Origin: Poseidonibacter lekithochrous
GTDB lineage: Bacteria > Campylobacterota > Campylobacteria > Campylobacterales > Arcobacteraceae
Length of the DNA stretch: 64,000 nt
Direction: 5' to 3'
Assembly: GCF_018861145.1 (NCBI RefSeq)
Contig: NZ_JAHKQT010000017.1
Location: 186,001 to 250,000 of the forward strand
In this document: piece after piece, positions 52,187 to 60,612 of the stretch
Layout of the letters: every line of letters begins with the position of its first letter
How positions within the stretch are numbered: the first letter of the stretch is position 1
Translations under genes and position numbers: made by a program
The notes under the pieces: generated by a model
The model's database searches: none
The model's input: the letters and a program-made list of their open reading frames with translations, nothing else
Told to the model about the DNA's origin: nothing

Positions 52187-53476
52187 ATGAAGAAATTATT
52201 AGTAGCAATATCTCTTGGATTATTATTCTCTCAATCTATCGTTGCAGATGAAGAAAACGAAGAGAAATCGAGATTTGAGTCATTATCAAAATTAACAAAA
52301 GTAATCGGTACAGTTGAAAAATACTATGTTGATGATATAAAATTAGAAGAAATTGTAAACAAAGCACTTAAAGGGCTTATGCAAGAATTAGATGCTCATT
52401 CAACTTTTTTAGATGCTAAATCTTCAAAAGAGATGAATATTCAAACAAAGGGTGAGTTTGGTGGTTTAGGAATCACTGTTGGAATGAGAGATGGTGCTTT
52501 AACTGTTATTTCTCCAATTGATGATACTCCAGCTTTTAAAGCAGGAATAAAATCTTCTGATATTATTTTAAAAATCGATGAAACATCAACTTTAAATATG
52601 ACTTTGGATGAAGCTGTTTCCCTAATGAGAGGAAAACCAAAAACTGATATTTTATTAACAGTTGTTCGAAAATCGGAAAATAAACCCGTTAAAATTAAAA
52701 TTACAAGAGATATTATTAAAATTCAATCAGTATTTTCAAAAACATTTGAAAATGAAAATTTATTATACTTAAGAGTTTCAAGTTTTGATAGAAAAGTAGT
52801 TGATGGTTTAGAAAAAGCTATCAAAGATAATCCAGATGTAAAAGGTTTAGTTCTTGATTTAAGAAATAATCCAGGTGGTTTACTTTCACAAGCAATTGGA
52901 GTAGTTGATCTATTCGTTGATAGAGGTGTTATTGTATCTCAAAAAGGTAGAGATGAGGAAGACGAAGAAAAATTTGAAGCAACAAGTTCTAACACTGCTT
53001 CAAGACTTCCTATGGTTGTTTTAATAAATGGTGGTTCAGCCTCTGCCTCTGAAATTGTTTCAGGAGCATTACAAGATCATAAAAGAGCTATTTTAATTGG
53101 TGAAAAAACATTTGGTAAAGGTTCAGTTCAAGCCATTTTACCTATTACAAAAGATAGAAAAGAGACTATAAAACTTACAATTGCAAAGTATTATTTACCA
53201 AGTGGTAGAACAATTCAAGCAGTAGGTGTTACCCCTGATATTATTGCCTTTTCAGGAAAAGCTACACAAGGTGAAGATTCTGAGTTTAAAATAAAAGAAG
53301 CAGATCTAAAAAAACATCTTGAAGGTGAATTAGAAAAAGTAGATGAAAAAGTAAAAAAAGAACAAGAAGAAAATAAAGAAGATAATAAGATTATTACTAA
53401 AGAAGATGTTTTAAATGATAATCAACTAAATACTTCAATTGGTATTTTAAAAAGTCTTATAATTATAAATGAATAA
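52187..53476 (+). CDS. ctpA: Carboxy-terminal processing protease
   Basis: S41-family periplasmic protease with a signal peptide (cleaved near residue 20), a PDZ domain (about 90-165, FGGLGITVGMRDG start) and the protease core. Catalytic Ser286 (NGGSASASEI) and Lys311 (TFGKGSVQ) are 25 residues apart, as in E. coli Prc. It trims C-termini of periplasmic proteins and lipoproteins. It has its own promoter region and is followed by purC after 11 bases, so the two may share a message. Confidence 0.94.
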   Translation: MKKLLVAISLGLLFSQSIVADEENEEKSRFESLSKLTKVIGTVEKYYVDDIKLEEIVNKALKGLMQELDAHSTFLDAKSSKEMNIQTKGEFGGLGITVGMRDGALTVISPIDDTPAFKAGIKSSDIILKIDETSTLNMTLDEAVSLMRGKPKTDILLTVVRKSENKPVKIKITRDIIKIQSVFSKTFENENLLYLRVSSFDRKVVDGLEKAIKDNPDVKGLVLDLRNNPGGLLSQAIGVVDLFVDRGVIVSQKGRDEEDEEKFEATSSNTASRLPMVVLINGGSASASEIVSGALQDHKRAILIGEKTFGKGSVQAILPITKDRKETIKLTIAKYYLPSGRTIQAVGVTPDIIAFSGKATQGEDSEFKIKEADLKKHLEGELEKVDEKVKKEQEENKEDNKIITKEDVLNDNQLNTSIGILKSLIIINE

Positions 53477-53487
53477 CAGGAGAATAA

Positions 53488-54441
53488 ATGAAAATTAGTG
53501 ATATTGTTGCATTGGGGCTTTGGCCAGAATCAAAGAAAACAACATCAAAAAAAGGTATAGATGAACTTGAAGAATTAGGATATAACCTTTTTTATATTGG
53601 GAAAAATGCAGATTTATATACTTGTCCAGGTGAAGATCGAAAGGTTTTATTAGTAAGAAGTGATAGATGTTCAGTTTTTGATATTCCTTTAAATTTAGAA
53701 ATTGAAGGTAAGGGTGTGTCTCAAACTGCAATTTCAAATAATGGTGCACTATTTGCAAAAAAATCTGGCATTAGAACTGCAATATTATCTGAAAAGATTG
53801 ACCAAAGCTTAAGCATCGCTCCTAGATGTCAACTAATGGAATTATGTAAACCTTTGGAAGCTGAAATTGATGGTGAGCTTGTACAGTTTGAATTTATTTT
53901 TAGAAACTATTTAACAGGTTCATTATTTGATGCTTGTCAAAATGGAAGTGATCCTTATGGTTTAGATTTATCTTCTGATTTAAAACAATGGCATAAATTT
54001 GAAACTCCGTTATTTACTCCAACTACTAAGGGTATTAAAGATGTACCTTTAAACTCTAAAATTGTTAGAGAAAAATTTCCAGAAATCATTTCTAGTATGG
54101 AAAAATTATTTAAAGACTTTACAAAATTTGCATATGATAATGGAATTGTAGTTGTTGATACAAAATTTGAAATATTTATTGATGAATCTGGACAATGGGT
54201 TTTAGGGGATGAAGTTTTAACACCTGAAAGTTCAAGATTTATTGCACGAGAAGATTTTGAGAATGCAAATTATATTTCTATGGATAAACAAATTTTAAGA
54301 AATTTCGGTAAAGAAAATAACTGGAAAGAAAAATCAAAAGATTTAAAAGGCGGTGAAAAGTTAGAAGTAAATGTACCTGATTCTATTAAGAATACAATTT
54401 TAAATGGGTATACTACTATTCTAAATAGCTTAAGTAAGTAG
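53488..54441 (+). CDS. purC: SAICAR synthetase (purine synthesis)
   Basis: Joins CAIR and aspartate with ATP in purine synthesis. Diagnostic region VVDTKFEIFIDESGQWVLGDEVLTPESSRF (pieces DTKFEIF, LGDEVLTPESSRF) with the catalytic acids, plus FRNYLTGSLFDA. Length 317 is greater than E. coli PurC (237) and resembles longer bacterial/eukaryotic forms; the extra is mostly an N-terminal lead-in (KTTSKKGIDELEELGYN) and loops. A GGAGAA site precedes the ATG. Followed 100 bases later by purS-purQ. Confidence 0.93.
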   Translation: MKISDIVALGLWPESKKTTSKKGIDELEELGYNLFYIGKNADLYTCPGEDRKVLLVRSDRCSVFDIPLNLEIEGKGVSQTAISNNGALFAKKSGIRTAILSEKIDQSLSIAPRCQLMELCKPLEAEIDGELVQFEFIFRNYLTGSLFDACQNGSDPYGLDLSSDLKQWHKFETPLFTPTTKGIKDVPLNSKIVREKFPEIISSMEKLFKDFTKFAYDNGIVVVDTKFEIFIDESGQWVLGDEVLTPESSRFIAREDFENANYISMDKQILRNFGKENNWKEKSKDLKGGEKLEVNVPDSIKNTILNGYTTILNSLSK

Positions 54442-54540
54442 CTTAAAAATAGATGTAGTCATAAATATAGAGTGTTTTTTTCTAAACTACCTAAAGGTAA
54501 TTTTAGATATAATCGCAAAAATATAAATTGAAGGGAATAA

Positions 54541-54786
54541 ATGAAAGCAATTGTAAATGTAGCATTAAAGCAAGGCGTATTAGACGATCAAGGTAAAGCA
54601 ACTCATCATGCTTTAGATACTTTAGGATTCAAAGAAGTAGTAAAAGACGTAAGAATTGGTAAACAAATTATTATTGAATTAAACTCTTCAAATGAAACTG
54701 AAGCTAAAGAAGAAGTTGTAAAAATGTGTGAAAAACTTCTTGCTAATACTGTTATTGAAGATTACGATATCGAAATAGTAGGTTAA
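54541..54786 (+). CDS. purS: Phosphoribosylformylglycinamidine synthase subunit PurS
   Basis: An 81-residue subunit that bridges PurL and PurQ. The protein shows the typical opening KAIVNVALKQGVLDDQGKATHHALDTLGF and VRIGKQIIIELN. A TATAAT box at 54508-54513 and AAGGG before the ATG give it its own promoter. PurQ starts one base after its stop codon. The purL subunit is not in this window. Confidence 0.95.
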   Translation: MKAIVNVALKQGVLDDQGKATHHALDTLGFKEVVKDVRIGKQIIIELNSSNETEAKEEVVKMCEKLLANTVIEDYDIEIVG

Positions 54787-54787
54787 T

Positions 54788-55459
54788 ATGAAAGTTTCAG
54801 TATTACAATTTCCAGGAACAAATTGTGAGTATGATACACAATATGCTTTTGAACAATTAGGTGCAGACGTAGAAATTGTTTGGCACAAAGAAAAGAATAT
54901 TCCAAAAGATACAGACCTTTTAGTAATTCCTGGTGGATTTTCGTATGGTGATTACTTAAGATCAGGCGCAATTGCTAGATTTGCAAATATCATGGATTCA
55001 GTTCAAGCGTATGCAGCTAGTGGTGGTAAAATTTTAGGAATTTGTAATGGATTCCAAATTTTATTAGAAGCTGGTTTATTACCAGGAGCTATGAAGAGAA
55101 ATGATTCTTTACATTTTATTTCTAAATTTCACAATTTAAAAGTTATTGATAATAATAATACATTTTTATCACTACTTAAAAAAGATGAAGTTGTTAATGT
55201 TCCAGTTGCTCATCATGATGGTAATTATTTCATTGATGCAAAAGGTTTAAAACAATTAGAAGAGAATGGTCAAATATTATTAAAATATTGTAATGAAGAT
55301 GGAACTACAAGAAATTTAAATGGTTCTGTTTCTAATATTGCAGGTATTTGTAATAAAGAAAAAAATATTTTTGGTTTAATGCCTCATCCAGAAAGAGCAA
55401 TGGAAAATTTGCTTGGTGGTGATGATGGAGTAAGAATGCTTAAGGGTTTTTTACAATAA
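54788..55459 (+). CDS. purQ: Phosphoribosylformylglycinamidine synthase subunit PurQ
   Basis: Glutamine amidotransferase that feeds ammonia to PurL. Class I GATase triad: Cys in ILGICNGFQILLEAGLLPGA (nucleophile elbow GICNGFQ), and His-x-Glu in MPHPERAM near the end. N-terminal LQFPGTNCEYDT and VIPGGFSYGDYLRSGA are also characteristic. 223 residues, normal. Starts one base after purS; a hairpin follows. Confidence 0.96.
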   Translation: MKVSVLQFPGTNCEYDTQYAFEQLGADVEIVWHKEKNIPKDTDLLVIPGGFSYGDYLRSGAIARFANIMDSVQAYAASGGKILGICNGFQILLEAGLLPGAMKRNDSLHFISKFHNLKVIDNNNTFLSLLKKDEVVNVPVAHHDGNYFIDAKGLKQLEENGQILLKYCNEDGTTRNLNGSVSNIAGICNKEKNIFGLMPHPERAMENLLGGDDGVRMLKGFLQ

Positions 55460-55460
55460 A

Positions 55461-55480
55461 GATATAGCTTTGGCTATATC
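55461..55480 (+). terminator. Hairpin after purQ
   Basis: GATATAGC-TTTG-GCTATATC, a perfect 8-bp stem with a weak T-rich tail (CTTATTC), directly after purQ. Probably a modest terminator. Confidence 0.65.
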
Positions 55481-55501
55481 CTTATTCTGAAAAAGCTAAT
55501 T

Positions 55502-56572
55502 ATGAAAAAAATATTATCTCTAATAATTTTAGCAAATATTTTATTATCAATAAACTTATTTGCTGCAAAAAACTTATATGTATCATATAAGGAAATTCCA
55601 AAACAAGTTTATAAAAATCAAAAGTTTGAAGTAACTATAAAAGCTCTAGTAACAACGAAAAACTTTGATTATATTACAACATCTTTTTCAAATGCAAGAA
55701 ATATAAAAGTACTTAATCCAAATAGTAAGTGGGTAAATACATCTGGTGCAAATTATGAAAATAAGTTCTTTTTCAAAGCTGATAAGGGAAGTTTTAGATT
55801 ACCAACTTTTTCTAATAAATTAGTAAAAGATGGAAATATTATTGAAGTATCAAATCTATCTTCACGAAGTATTGCTTATTCAGATATTGCAAAAGGTGAT
55901 GAAAGATTTTCTAATGTAATTGCAAAAGATTTTAAACTAAAAGCATATAAAACCAAACAATATAATAATAAAGAATCATTAACAATAATTGATGTAGATG
56001 CAATCAATTCTAATCTTGAAGATTTCTCAATTTTTGGAATAGAAGAACAAGGTACTTCTAAACTAAATGATAATTATCCTAACCAGAATATGATTTATTA
56101 TGTAGTTATGCCAATTCACAAGAAAAAACTTCAGTTTACTTATTATAATACTACTAGTAAAAGTTTTATAACTATTACTGTTCCATTGATTCTACAAAAT
56201 GAATTAGTAAGCACTCAAACAGATTTAAATCCAAATGATTCGAATTTTGAAAAGTATAAAAAAATTGCAGTTGTTGTATTATTGGGCCTTTTTATATTAC
56301 TTTATATTTGGAAAAGAAATAGAATATATTTAGGAATTTCTGTTATTCTATTAATTATTACTATTATATATTTAATGCCTAATAAAACTGGAGTTGTAAA
56401 AAAAGACTCTTATATTTATATTTTACCAACAAAAAATTCTACTATATTTTTTAAACTTGAAAATCAAGAAAAAGTTGAAGTGCTAAATGAGAAAAAAGAG
56501 TTTATTAAAGTAATGGGAATTGATAAAAAGTTTATTGGTTGGATTAAGGAAGAAAATTTTGGCAAGAATTAG
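55502..56572 (+). CDS. Membrane protein with extracytoplasmic domain and SH3-like C-terminus
   Basis: A 356-residue protein, not assigned to a named family. Signal peptide (MKKILSLIILANILLSINLFA), then a periplasmic beta-rich region (about 24-255; YVSYKEIPKQVYKNQKFEVTIKALV start, BatD-like in style), two membrane helices (about 256-295) and a C-terminal stretch with VVKKDSYIYILPTKNSTIF ... EKVEVLNEKKEFIKVMG that looks like an SH3_3 fold. BatD/SH3 combinations occur in aerotolerance operons, but no BatA/B is nearby. Overlaps plsC by 14 bases. Confidence 0.65.
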   Translation: MKKILSLIILANILLSINLFAAKNLYVSYKEIPKQVYKNQKFEVTIKALVTTKNFDYITTSFSNARNIKVLNPNSKWVNTSGANYENKFFFKADKGSFRLPTFSNKLVKDGNIIEVSNLSSRSIAYSDIAKGDERFSNVIAKDFKLKAYKTKQYNNKESLTIIDVDAINSNLEDFSIFGIEEQGTSKLNDNYPNQNMIYYVVMPIHKKKLQFTYYNTTSKSFITITVPLILQNELVSTQTDLNPNDSNFEKYKKIAVVVLLGLFILLYIWKRNRIYLGISVILLIITIIYLMPNKTGVVKKDSYIYILPTKNSTIFFKLENQEKVEVLNEKKEFIKVMGIDKKFIGWIKEENFGKN

Positions 56573-57245
56573 AGGAATAATACTTTTCATACAGTTTTCA
56601 ATTACAGTTGCTATTACAGTACTTGCAATGTATTTGTTTAGGAATCATACTCATAAAGTAATAAAAATTTGGATGAAAATACAAATGAAACTTTTAGGTA
56701 TAAAATTACAAACACAAGGTACCTTAGATGAATCTTGTGATTTAGTTCTTATGAACCATCAATCTTTACTTGATATTATTGTAATGGAACATATTCACAA
56801 TAGAGATTTAGCATGGGTTGCAAAAAAAGAGATATCTGATTTATTCTTTTTTGGACATATTATAAAAGCTCCTCGCATGATTTCAATTGATAGAGAAAAT
56901 AAAGCAGGAATAATGCATTTATTTAAAGAAGTAAAAGATAGATTAGAAAAAGGTCGACCAATTGCAATGTTTCCTGAAGGAACAAGATCAGATGGGACAA
57001 AAATGCTTAAGTTCAAAGCTGGTGCTAAAATGGTTGCAAATAAATATAAATTAAGAGTTCAACCTGTTCTAATTTTTAATACTAGAAATATTGTAGATTC
57101 AAAAAAACTTGAAGCTAGTCCTGGTGTAGTTAAAGTAATATATTTAGATCCAATTCAAGCAGATAAATCAACATCATGGTTTGAAGATACTGAAGAAAAA
57201 ATGAAAACTCTTTTTGAAGAAGAAATAAAAAAGTATGACTCTTAG
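56559..57245 (+). CDS. plsC: 1-acyl-sn-glycerol-3-phosphate acyltransferase
   Basis: Adds the second acyl chain in phosphatidate synthesis. One N-terminal helix, then the catalytic NHQSLLDI (HX4D), and FPEGTRSDG for glycerol-phosphate binding. I place the start at TTG 56559, which has AAGGAAG six bases upstream; a longer frame at 56520 has no such site and would overlap the preceding gene more. Resulting length is 228, close to E. coli PlsC (245). Its end overlaps the fluoride channel gene by 11 bases. Confidence 0.87.
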   Translation: MARIRGIILFIQFSITVAITVLAMYLFRNHTHKVIKIWMKIQMKLLGIKLQTQGTLDESCDLVLMNHQSLLDIIVMEHIHNRDLAWVAKKEISDLFFFGHIIKAPRMISIDRENKAGIMHLFKEVKDRLEKGRPIAMFPEGTRSDGTKMLKFKAGAKMVANKYKLRVQPVLIFNTRNIVDSKKLEASPGVVKVIYLDPIQADKSTSWFEDTEEKMKTLFEEEIKKYDS

Positions 57246-57621
57246 TTGGCAAACTATTTTAGCAATTGGTGCTGGAGGCTTTCTAGGAGCAATTGCTAGA
57301 GCATATAGTGTTCATTTCTCTAATAAATATATTCCTTTAGATTTTCCTATGGGAGTTTTACTTGTAAATATAATAGGTTCTTTTATAATAGGAATTTTAT
57401 TTGCATATTTTACTCATTTTACAGTTTCCGATACTCTAAAAGCATTTTTAACTACAGGCTTTTTAGGTGCACTTACTACATATTCAACTTTTGCAATTGA
57501 GTCATATTTATTATTCGGAACATCTATATACTTAGCAATTACAAATATGGTATTAAATTTATTTGGAACAATTCTAGCTGCTGGTTCTGGTTATAAAATT
57601 ATCAATTTTCTTTTAAAATAA
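57235..57621 (+). CDS. crcB: Fluoride ion channel FluC/CrcB
   Basis: A 128-residue dual-topology channel with four helices. Signatures: GGFLGAIARAYSVHF in the first helix and FLTTGFLGALTTYSTFAIES with the conserved Thr-Tyr-Ser-Thr-Phe pore region. It exports fluoride down its gradient and gives resistance. Translationally coupled to plsC with no fluoride riboswitch, since the leader is inside plsC. Confidence 0.92.
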   Translation: MTLSWQTILAIGAGGFLGAIARAYSVHFSNKYIPLDFPMGVLLVNIIGSFIIGILFAYFTHFTVSDTLKAFLTTGFLGALTTYSTFAIESYLLFGTSIYLAITNMVLNLFGTILAAGSGYKIINFLLK

Positions 57622-57683
57622 AGTACAAAAAATTTTAAGCATTAAAAAGTTATAATAAGTCCAAATTAACATAAGGATTAGTC

Positions 57684-57920
57684 ATGGGTATGCCAGGCGG
57701 AATGGAATGGATATTAATAGCATTAGTAGTATTACTACTATTTGGAGGTAAAAAAATACCTGAATTAGCTAAAGGTCTTGGTTCTGGAATCAAAAACTTC
57801 AAAAAAGCTGTAAAAGACGATGAAGAAGCTGAAGTTGCTGACAAAAAAAATGATGAAATCGAAAAAAAATCTGAAACTGAAACTAAAGTAGATGATAAAA
57901 ACGAAACTAAAACAGTATAA
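57684..57920 (+). CDS. tatA: Twin-arginine translocase subunit TatA
   Basis: A 78-residue protein: short N-terminus, one membrane helix ([35 protein letters not shown], key [10 protein letters not shown]) and an acidic tail rich in Asp/Glu/Lys. TatA forms the pore of the Tat system that would export Tat substrates such as the SQR-like protein at 931. Single gene here; tatB/tatC not in the window. Confidence 0.95.
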   Translation: MGMPGGMEWILIALVVLLLFGGKKIPELAKGLGSGIKNFKKAVKDDEEAEVADKKNDEIEKKSETETKVDDKNETKTV

Positions 57921-57929
57921 GAGTAAATA

Positions 57930-59519
57930 TTGCAAAATTTAGTAAAAGAATATATTGAAAAGATATTAGAGGCAAGTGTTGTTCTAGAAAAACCAAAAGA
58001 TGTTTCTTTTGGTCATTATGCAACGCCTGTAGCATTTTCACTTGCAAAAGAGTTAAGAAAATCACCAATGATTATTGCTGAGGAATTAGCTTCAAAATTT
58101 GATGATCCAAAGATATTTGAAAAAGTTGAAGCTGTAAAAGGTTTTATAAATTTTAAATTATCTGCAACTTTTTTACAAGAGTTAGTTGACAAATCGCTTG
58201 AAAGTGAAAGTGAATTTGCAAAAGAAGAAAAAAAAGATAAAAAGATTCTTTTAGAATATGTTTCAGCAAATCCAACTGGTCCATTGCATATAGGTCATGC
58301 ACGTGGCGCAATTCAAGGTGATACAATTGCTAGAGTTGGAAGACATTTAGGTTTTGATATTACAACTGAATACTATGTAAATGATGCAGGTGCTCAAATG
58401 GATATGCTAGGGCTTTCAATTTCACTAGCTGCTAGAGAGTTTATTTTTAAAGAAGAGGTTGAATATCCAGAGACTTACTATAGAGGTGAATATTTAGAAC
58501 AAATTGCACCACTTGTAATAGAAAAATTTGGGAAAGATGCTTTAAGAGATGAATCTAGATATAAAGAAATTGCATTTTTTGCAAAAGATTTAGTAATGGA
58601 TATTATTACAAGTGATCTAAAAGATTTAGGTATTGAATTTGATACTTTTGTATCTGAAAAATCTCTATATTCTGCTTGGGATGAAACTAGAAAAGTATTA
58701 GAAGATAATGATTCACTTTATACTAAAGATGATAAAGTATGGATTCGTTCAACTAATATTGGTGATGATGTTGATAGAGTAGTTGTAAGAGATAATGGAA
58801 TTCCAACATATCTTGCAGGTGATATTATTTACCATAAAAATAAATATGACAGAGGCTTTGACGAATATATAAATATTTGGGGAGCTGATCACCATGGCTA
58901 TATTAAAAGAGTTAAAGCTGCAATTGAGTTTTTAGGAAATGATTCTTCTAAACTTGAAGTACTTTTATCTCAAATGGTTTCACTTTTAAAAGGTGGAGAA
59001 CCATATAAAATGTCTAAGCGTGCTGGTAATGTAATCTTAATGTCTGATATAACAAATGAAATTGGTTCAGATGCTTTAAGATTTGTATTTTTAACTAAAA
59101 AAAGTGATACACATTTAGAGTTTGATTTAGATAGATTAACTAATCAAGATAGCTCAAATCCTATTTTTTATATTAATTATGCTCATGCTAGAATTAATCA
59201 AGTATTTAAAAAAGCGGAATTAACTTTTGAAGATATTAAAGATGAAAGTTTTGAGAATTTAAATCAAGATGGTTTAAATTTAATTTATGAATCTTTATTA
59301 TTAGGTTCAGTTTTAAATGAAGCTTTTGAAAAAAGAGAAATGCAAAAAATCACTGAATATTTAACTTCATTAGCAGCTTCTATACATAAGTTCTACAATG
59401 ATTATAAAGTTGTAGGAAGTGATGAACAAAATATGTACCTAAAAGCTCTTAGTATGGCTGCATTAAGTATTAGAGTTGGTTTAAGTTTATTAGGAATTAA
59501 AGCTAAGGATAAAATGTAA
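57930..59519 (+). CDS. argS: Arginyl-tRNA synthetase
   Basis: Class I synthetase with signature HIGHARGA (HIGH) and KMSKRAGN (KMSKS-like), SANPTGPLHIGH region, and the DALR anticodon domain (INYAHARINQVFKK). Length 529 is short for the family, as is normal in Campylobacterota. The TTG start (57930) lies nine bases after tatA; SD AAGAGT-like. Followed directly by a 39-residue gene. Confidence 0.96.
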   Translation: MQNLVKEYIEKILEASVVLEKPKDVSFGHYATPVAFSLAKELRKSPMIIAEELASKFDDPKIFEKVEAVKGFINFKLSATFLQELVDKSLESESEFAKEEKKDKKILLEYVSANPTGPLHIGHARGAIQGDTIARVGRHLGFDITTEYYVNDAGAQMDMLGLSISLAAREFIFKEEVEYPETYYRGEYLEQIAPLVIEKFGKDALRDESRYKEIAFFAKDLVMDIITSDLKDLGIEFDTFVSEKSLYSAWDETRKVLEDNDSLYTKDDKVWIRSTNIGDDVDRVVVRDNGIPTYLAGDIIYHKNKYDRGFDEYINIWGADHHGYIKRVKAAIEFLGNDSSKLEVLLSQMVSLLKGGEPYKMSKRAGNVILMSDITNEIGSDALRFVFLTKKSDTHLEFDLDRLTNQDSSNPIFYINYAHARINQVFKKAELTFEDIKDESFENLNQDGLNLIYESLLLGSVLNEAFEKREMQKITEYLTSLAASIHKFYNDYKVVGSDEQNMYLKALSMAALSIRVGLSLLGIKAKDKM

Positions 59520-59638
59520 TGAAATGGTTTATAATTATTTTAACAATTGCTGTTGCTATTGCAATTTTTACAGGTAATATGGGTGGAGCTAAAGATGCTG
59601 CAGGTAATTATAATAAAATAATGAGACAAGGGCAATAG
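59519..59638 (+). CDS. 39-residue small membrane protein
   Basis: A short open frame whose ATG overlaps the argS stop by one base (TAATG). Translation starts MKWFIIILTIAVAIAIFTG, a single membrane helix, followed by a polar tail (NMGGAKDAAGNYNKIMRQGQ). It ends TAG at 59636-59638. The clean coupling and a convincing membrane helix make it a likely real small protein, function unknown. Too short for a standard gene caller. Confidence 0.6.
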   Translation: MKWFIIILTIAVAIAIFTGNMGGAKDAAGNYNKIMRQGQ

Positions 59639-59653
59639 AATTTTTAAATTCTA
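59636..59653. terminator. Inverted repeat with both stop codons
   Basis: TAGAATTT-TT-AAATTCTA, perfect 8-bp stem whose two ends are the TAG stops of the convergent 39-residue gene and rsfS. No T-run follows, so it is a stem but a weak terminator. Confidence 0.45.
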
Positions 59654-59971
59654 TGCTCTTGAGTCTAATTGAGATAAGAAATCTTCTAAAGAGTACTTCT
59701 TTCTATAATCTTCACTCATTAAGTGAATAAACATATCTCCTAAATCTATAACAGTCCAATTATCATCTTCATTTACTCTTAAGAATTCTTCACCAAGTGG
59801 CTTTAATTCTTCTTTTAAGTAGTTTAATAATGCAAAACCGTGTTTTGAGTTTAAAGTAGTTGCAATTACAACATAATCAACAATATAATCTTTTGATGTT
59901 AAATCAATAACATCAATATTTTCTGCTTTTTTTTCATCTAAAAGCGTTTTAATAGTTTCTAATCTATTCAA
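59651..59971 (-). CDS. rsfS: Ribosome silencing factor RsfS
   Basis: A 106-residue protein that binds L14 and blocks subunit joining when starved. Characteristic middle and end: IDVIDLTSKDYIVDYVVIAT, DWTVIDLGDMFIHLMSEDYRKKYSLEDF (here DNWTVIDLGD). TTG start at 59971 with AAAGG upstream, three bases after the nadD stop; the pair nadD-rsfS is a common bacterial operon. Confidence 0.94.
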   Translation of the reverse strand: MNRLETIKTLLDEKKAENIDVIDLTSKDYIVDYVVIATTLNSKHGFALLNYLKEELKPLGEEFLRVNEDDNWTVIDLGDMFIHLMSEDYRKKYSLEDFLSQLDSRA

Positions 59972-59974
59972 GAA

Positions 59975-60523
59975 TTAACCTTTTTCTTTTCTTTGAAGAT
60001 TTATTATATCTTCTTTTATTTGTATTGGTATAAAATCTAAATCAATTTTATCTCTTAACATTGTAGAACTGATATTAATATCGATTTTTAGGTTCTTAAA
60101 CTTAAAAAAATCATTATTAATAAAACCATCTCTTGAAGCAACAACAAAATGAACTAAGGATTTTAATTCATCAATTGAGTCCCATTTATCTAAATCTTTT
60201 ACATTATCTGCACCAATAATCAAATATATTTTTGATGGATTATATAAATTTTTTAAATATTTGATAGTTTCAATGGAGTAAACTGCTCTATTTTGTTTTA
60301 TCTCATAATCACTAATATCCACTTTAGGATTATTTGAAAAAACTTTTTTTAAAAGTTTTTCTCTGATTCTTGGCTCTAAATGAAAGCTATTTTTAAAAGG
60401 ATTTAAATATGTAGGAACTACAACTATTTTATCAATATCTAGTTTTTCTATTGCTTGATTTACAATTGCTTCATGAGCTATATGTATGGGGTCAAAACTA
60501 CCACCAAATACTGCAAGTTGCAC
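59975..60523 (-). CDS. nadD: Nicotinate-nucleotide adenylyltransferase
   Basis: Makes deamido-NAD from NaMN and ATP. GGSFDPIHIAH (about 6-16) is the phosphate-binding motif of the family, and NISSTMLRDKI near the end carries the ISSTxxR motif. 182 residues, typical. GTG start at 60523. Divergent from gapA, 89 bases away; joined to rsfS. Confidence 0.95.
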   Translation of the reverse strand: MQLAVFGGSFDPIHIAHEAIVNQAIEKLDIDKIVVVPTYLNPFKNSFHLEPRIREKLLKKVFSNNPKVDISDYEIKQNRAVYSIETIKYLKNLYNPSKIYLIIGADNVKDLDKWDSIDELKSLVHFVVASRDGFINNDFFKFKNLKIDINISSTMLRDKIDLDFIPIQIKEDIINLQRKEKG

Positions 60524-60612
60524 TTAATTCATACCTTTGTTATATACTTAAATAATATTATAGCAATTTTTCGATAAAATATCTACAATTAAGATTTACA
60601 CAAGGGAAAAAT

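Noticed and set aside
57235-57260. Possible fluoride riboswitch for the crcB gene
   Set aside because: The region before crcB is coding sequence of plsC and shows no riboswitch-like structure.
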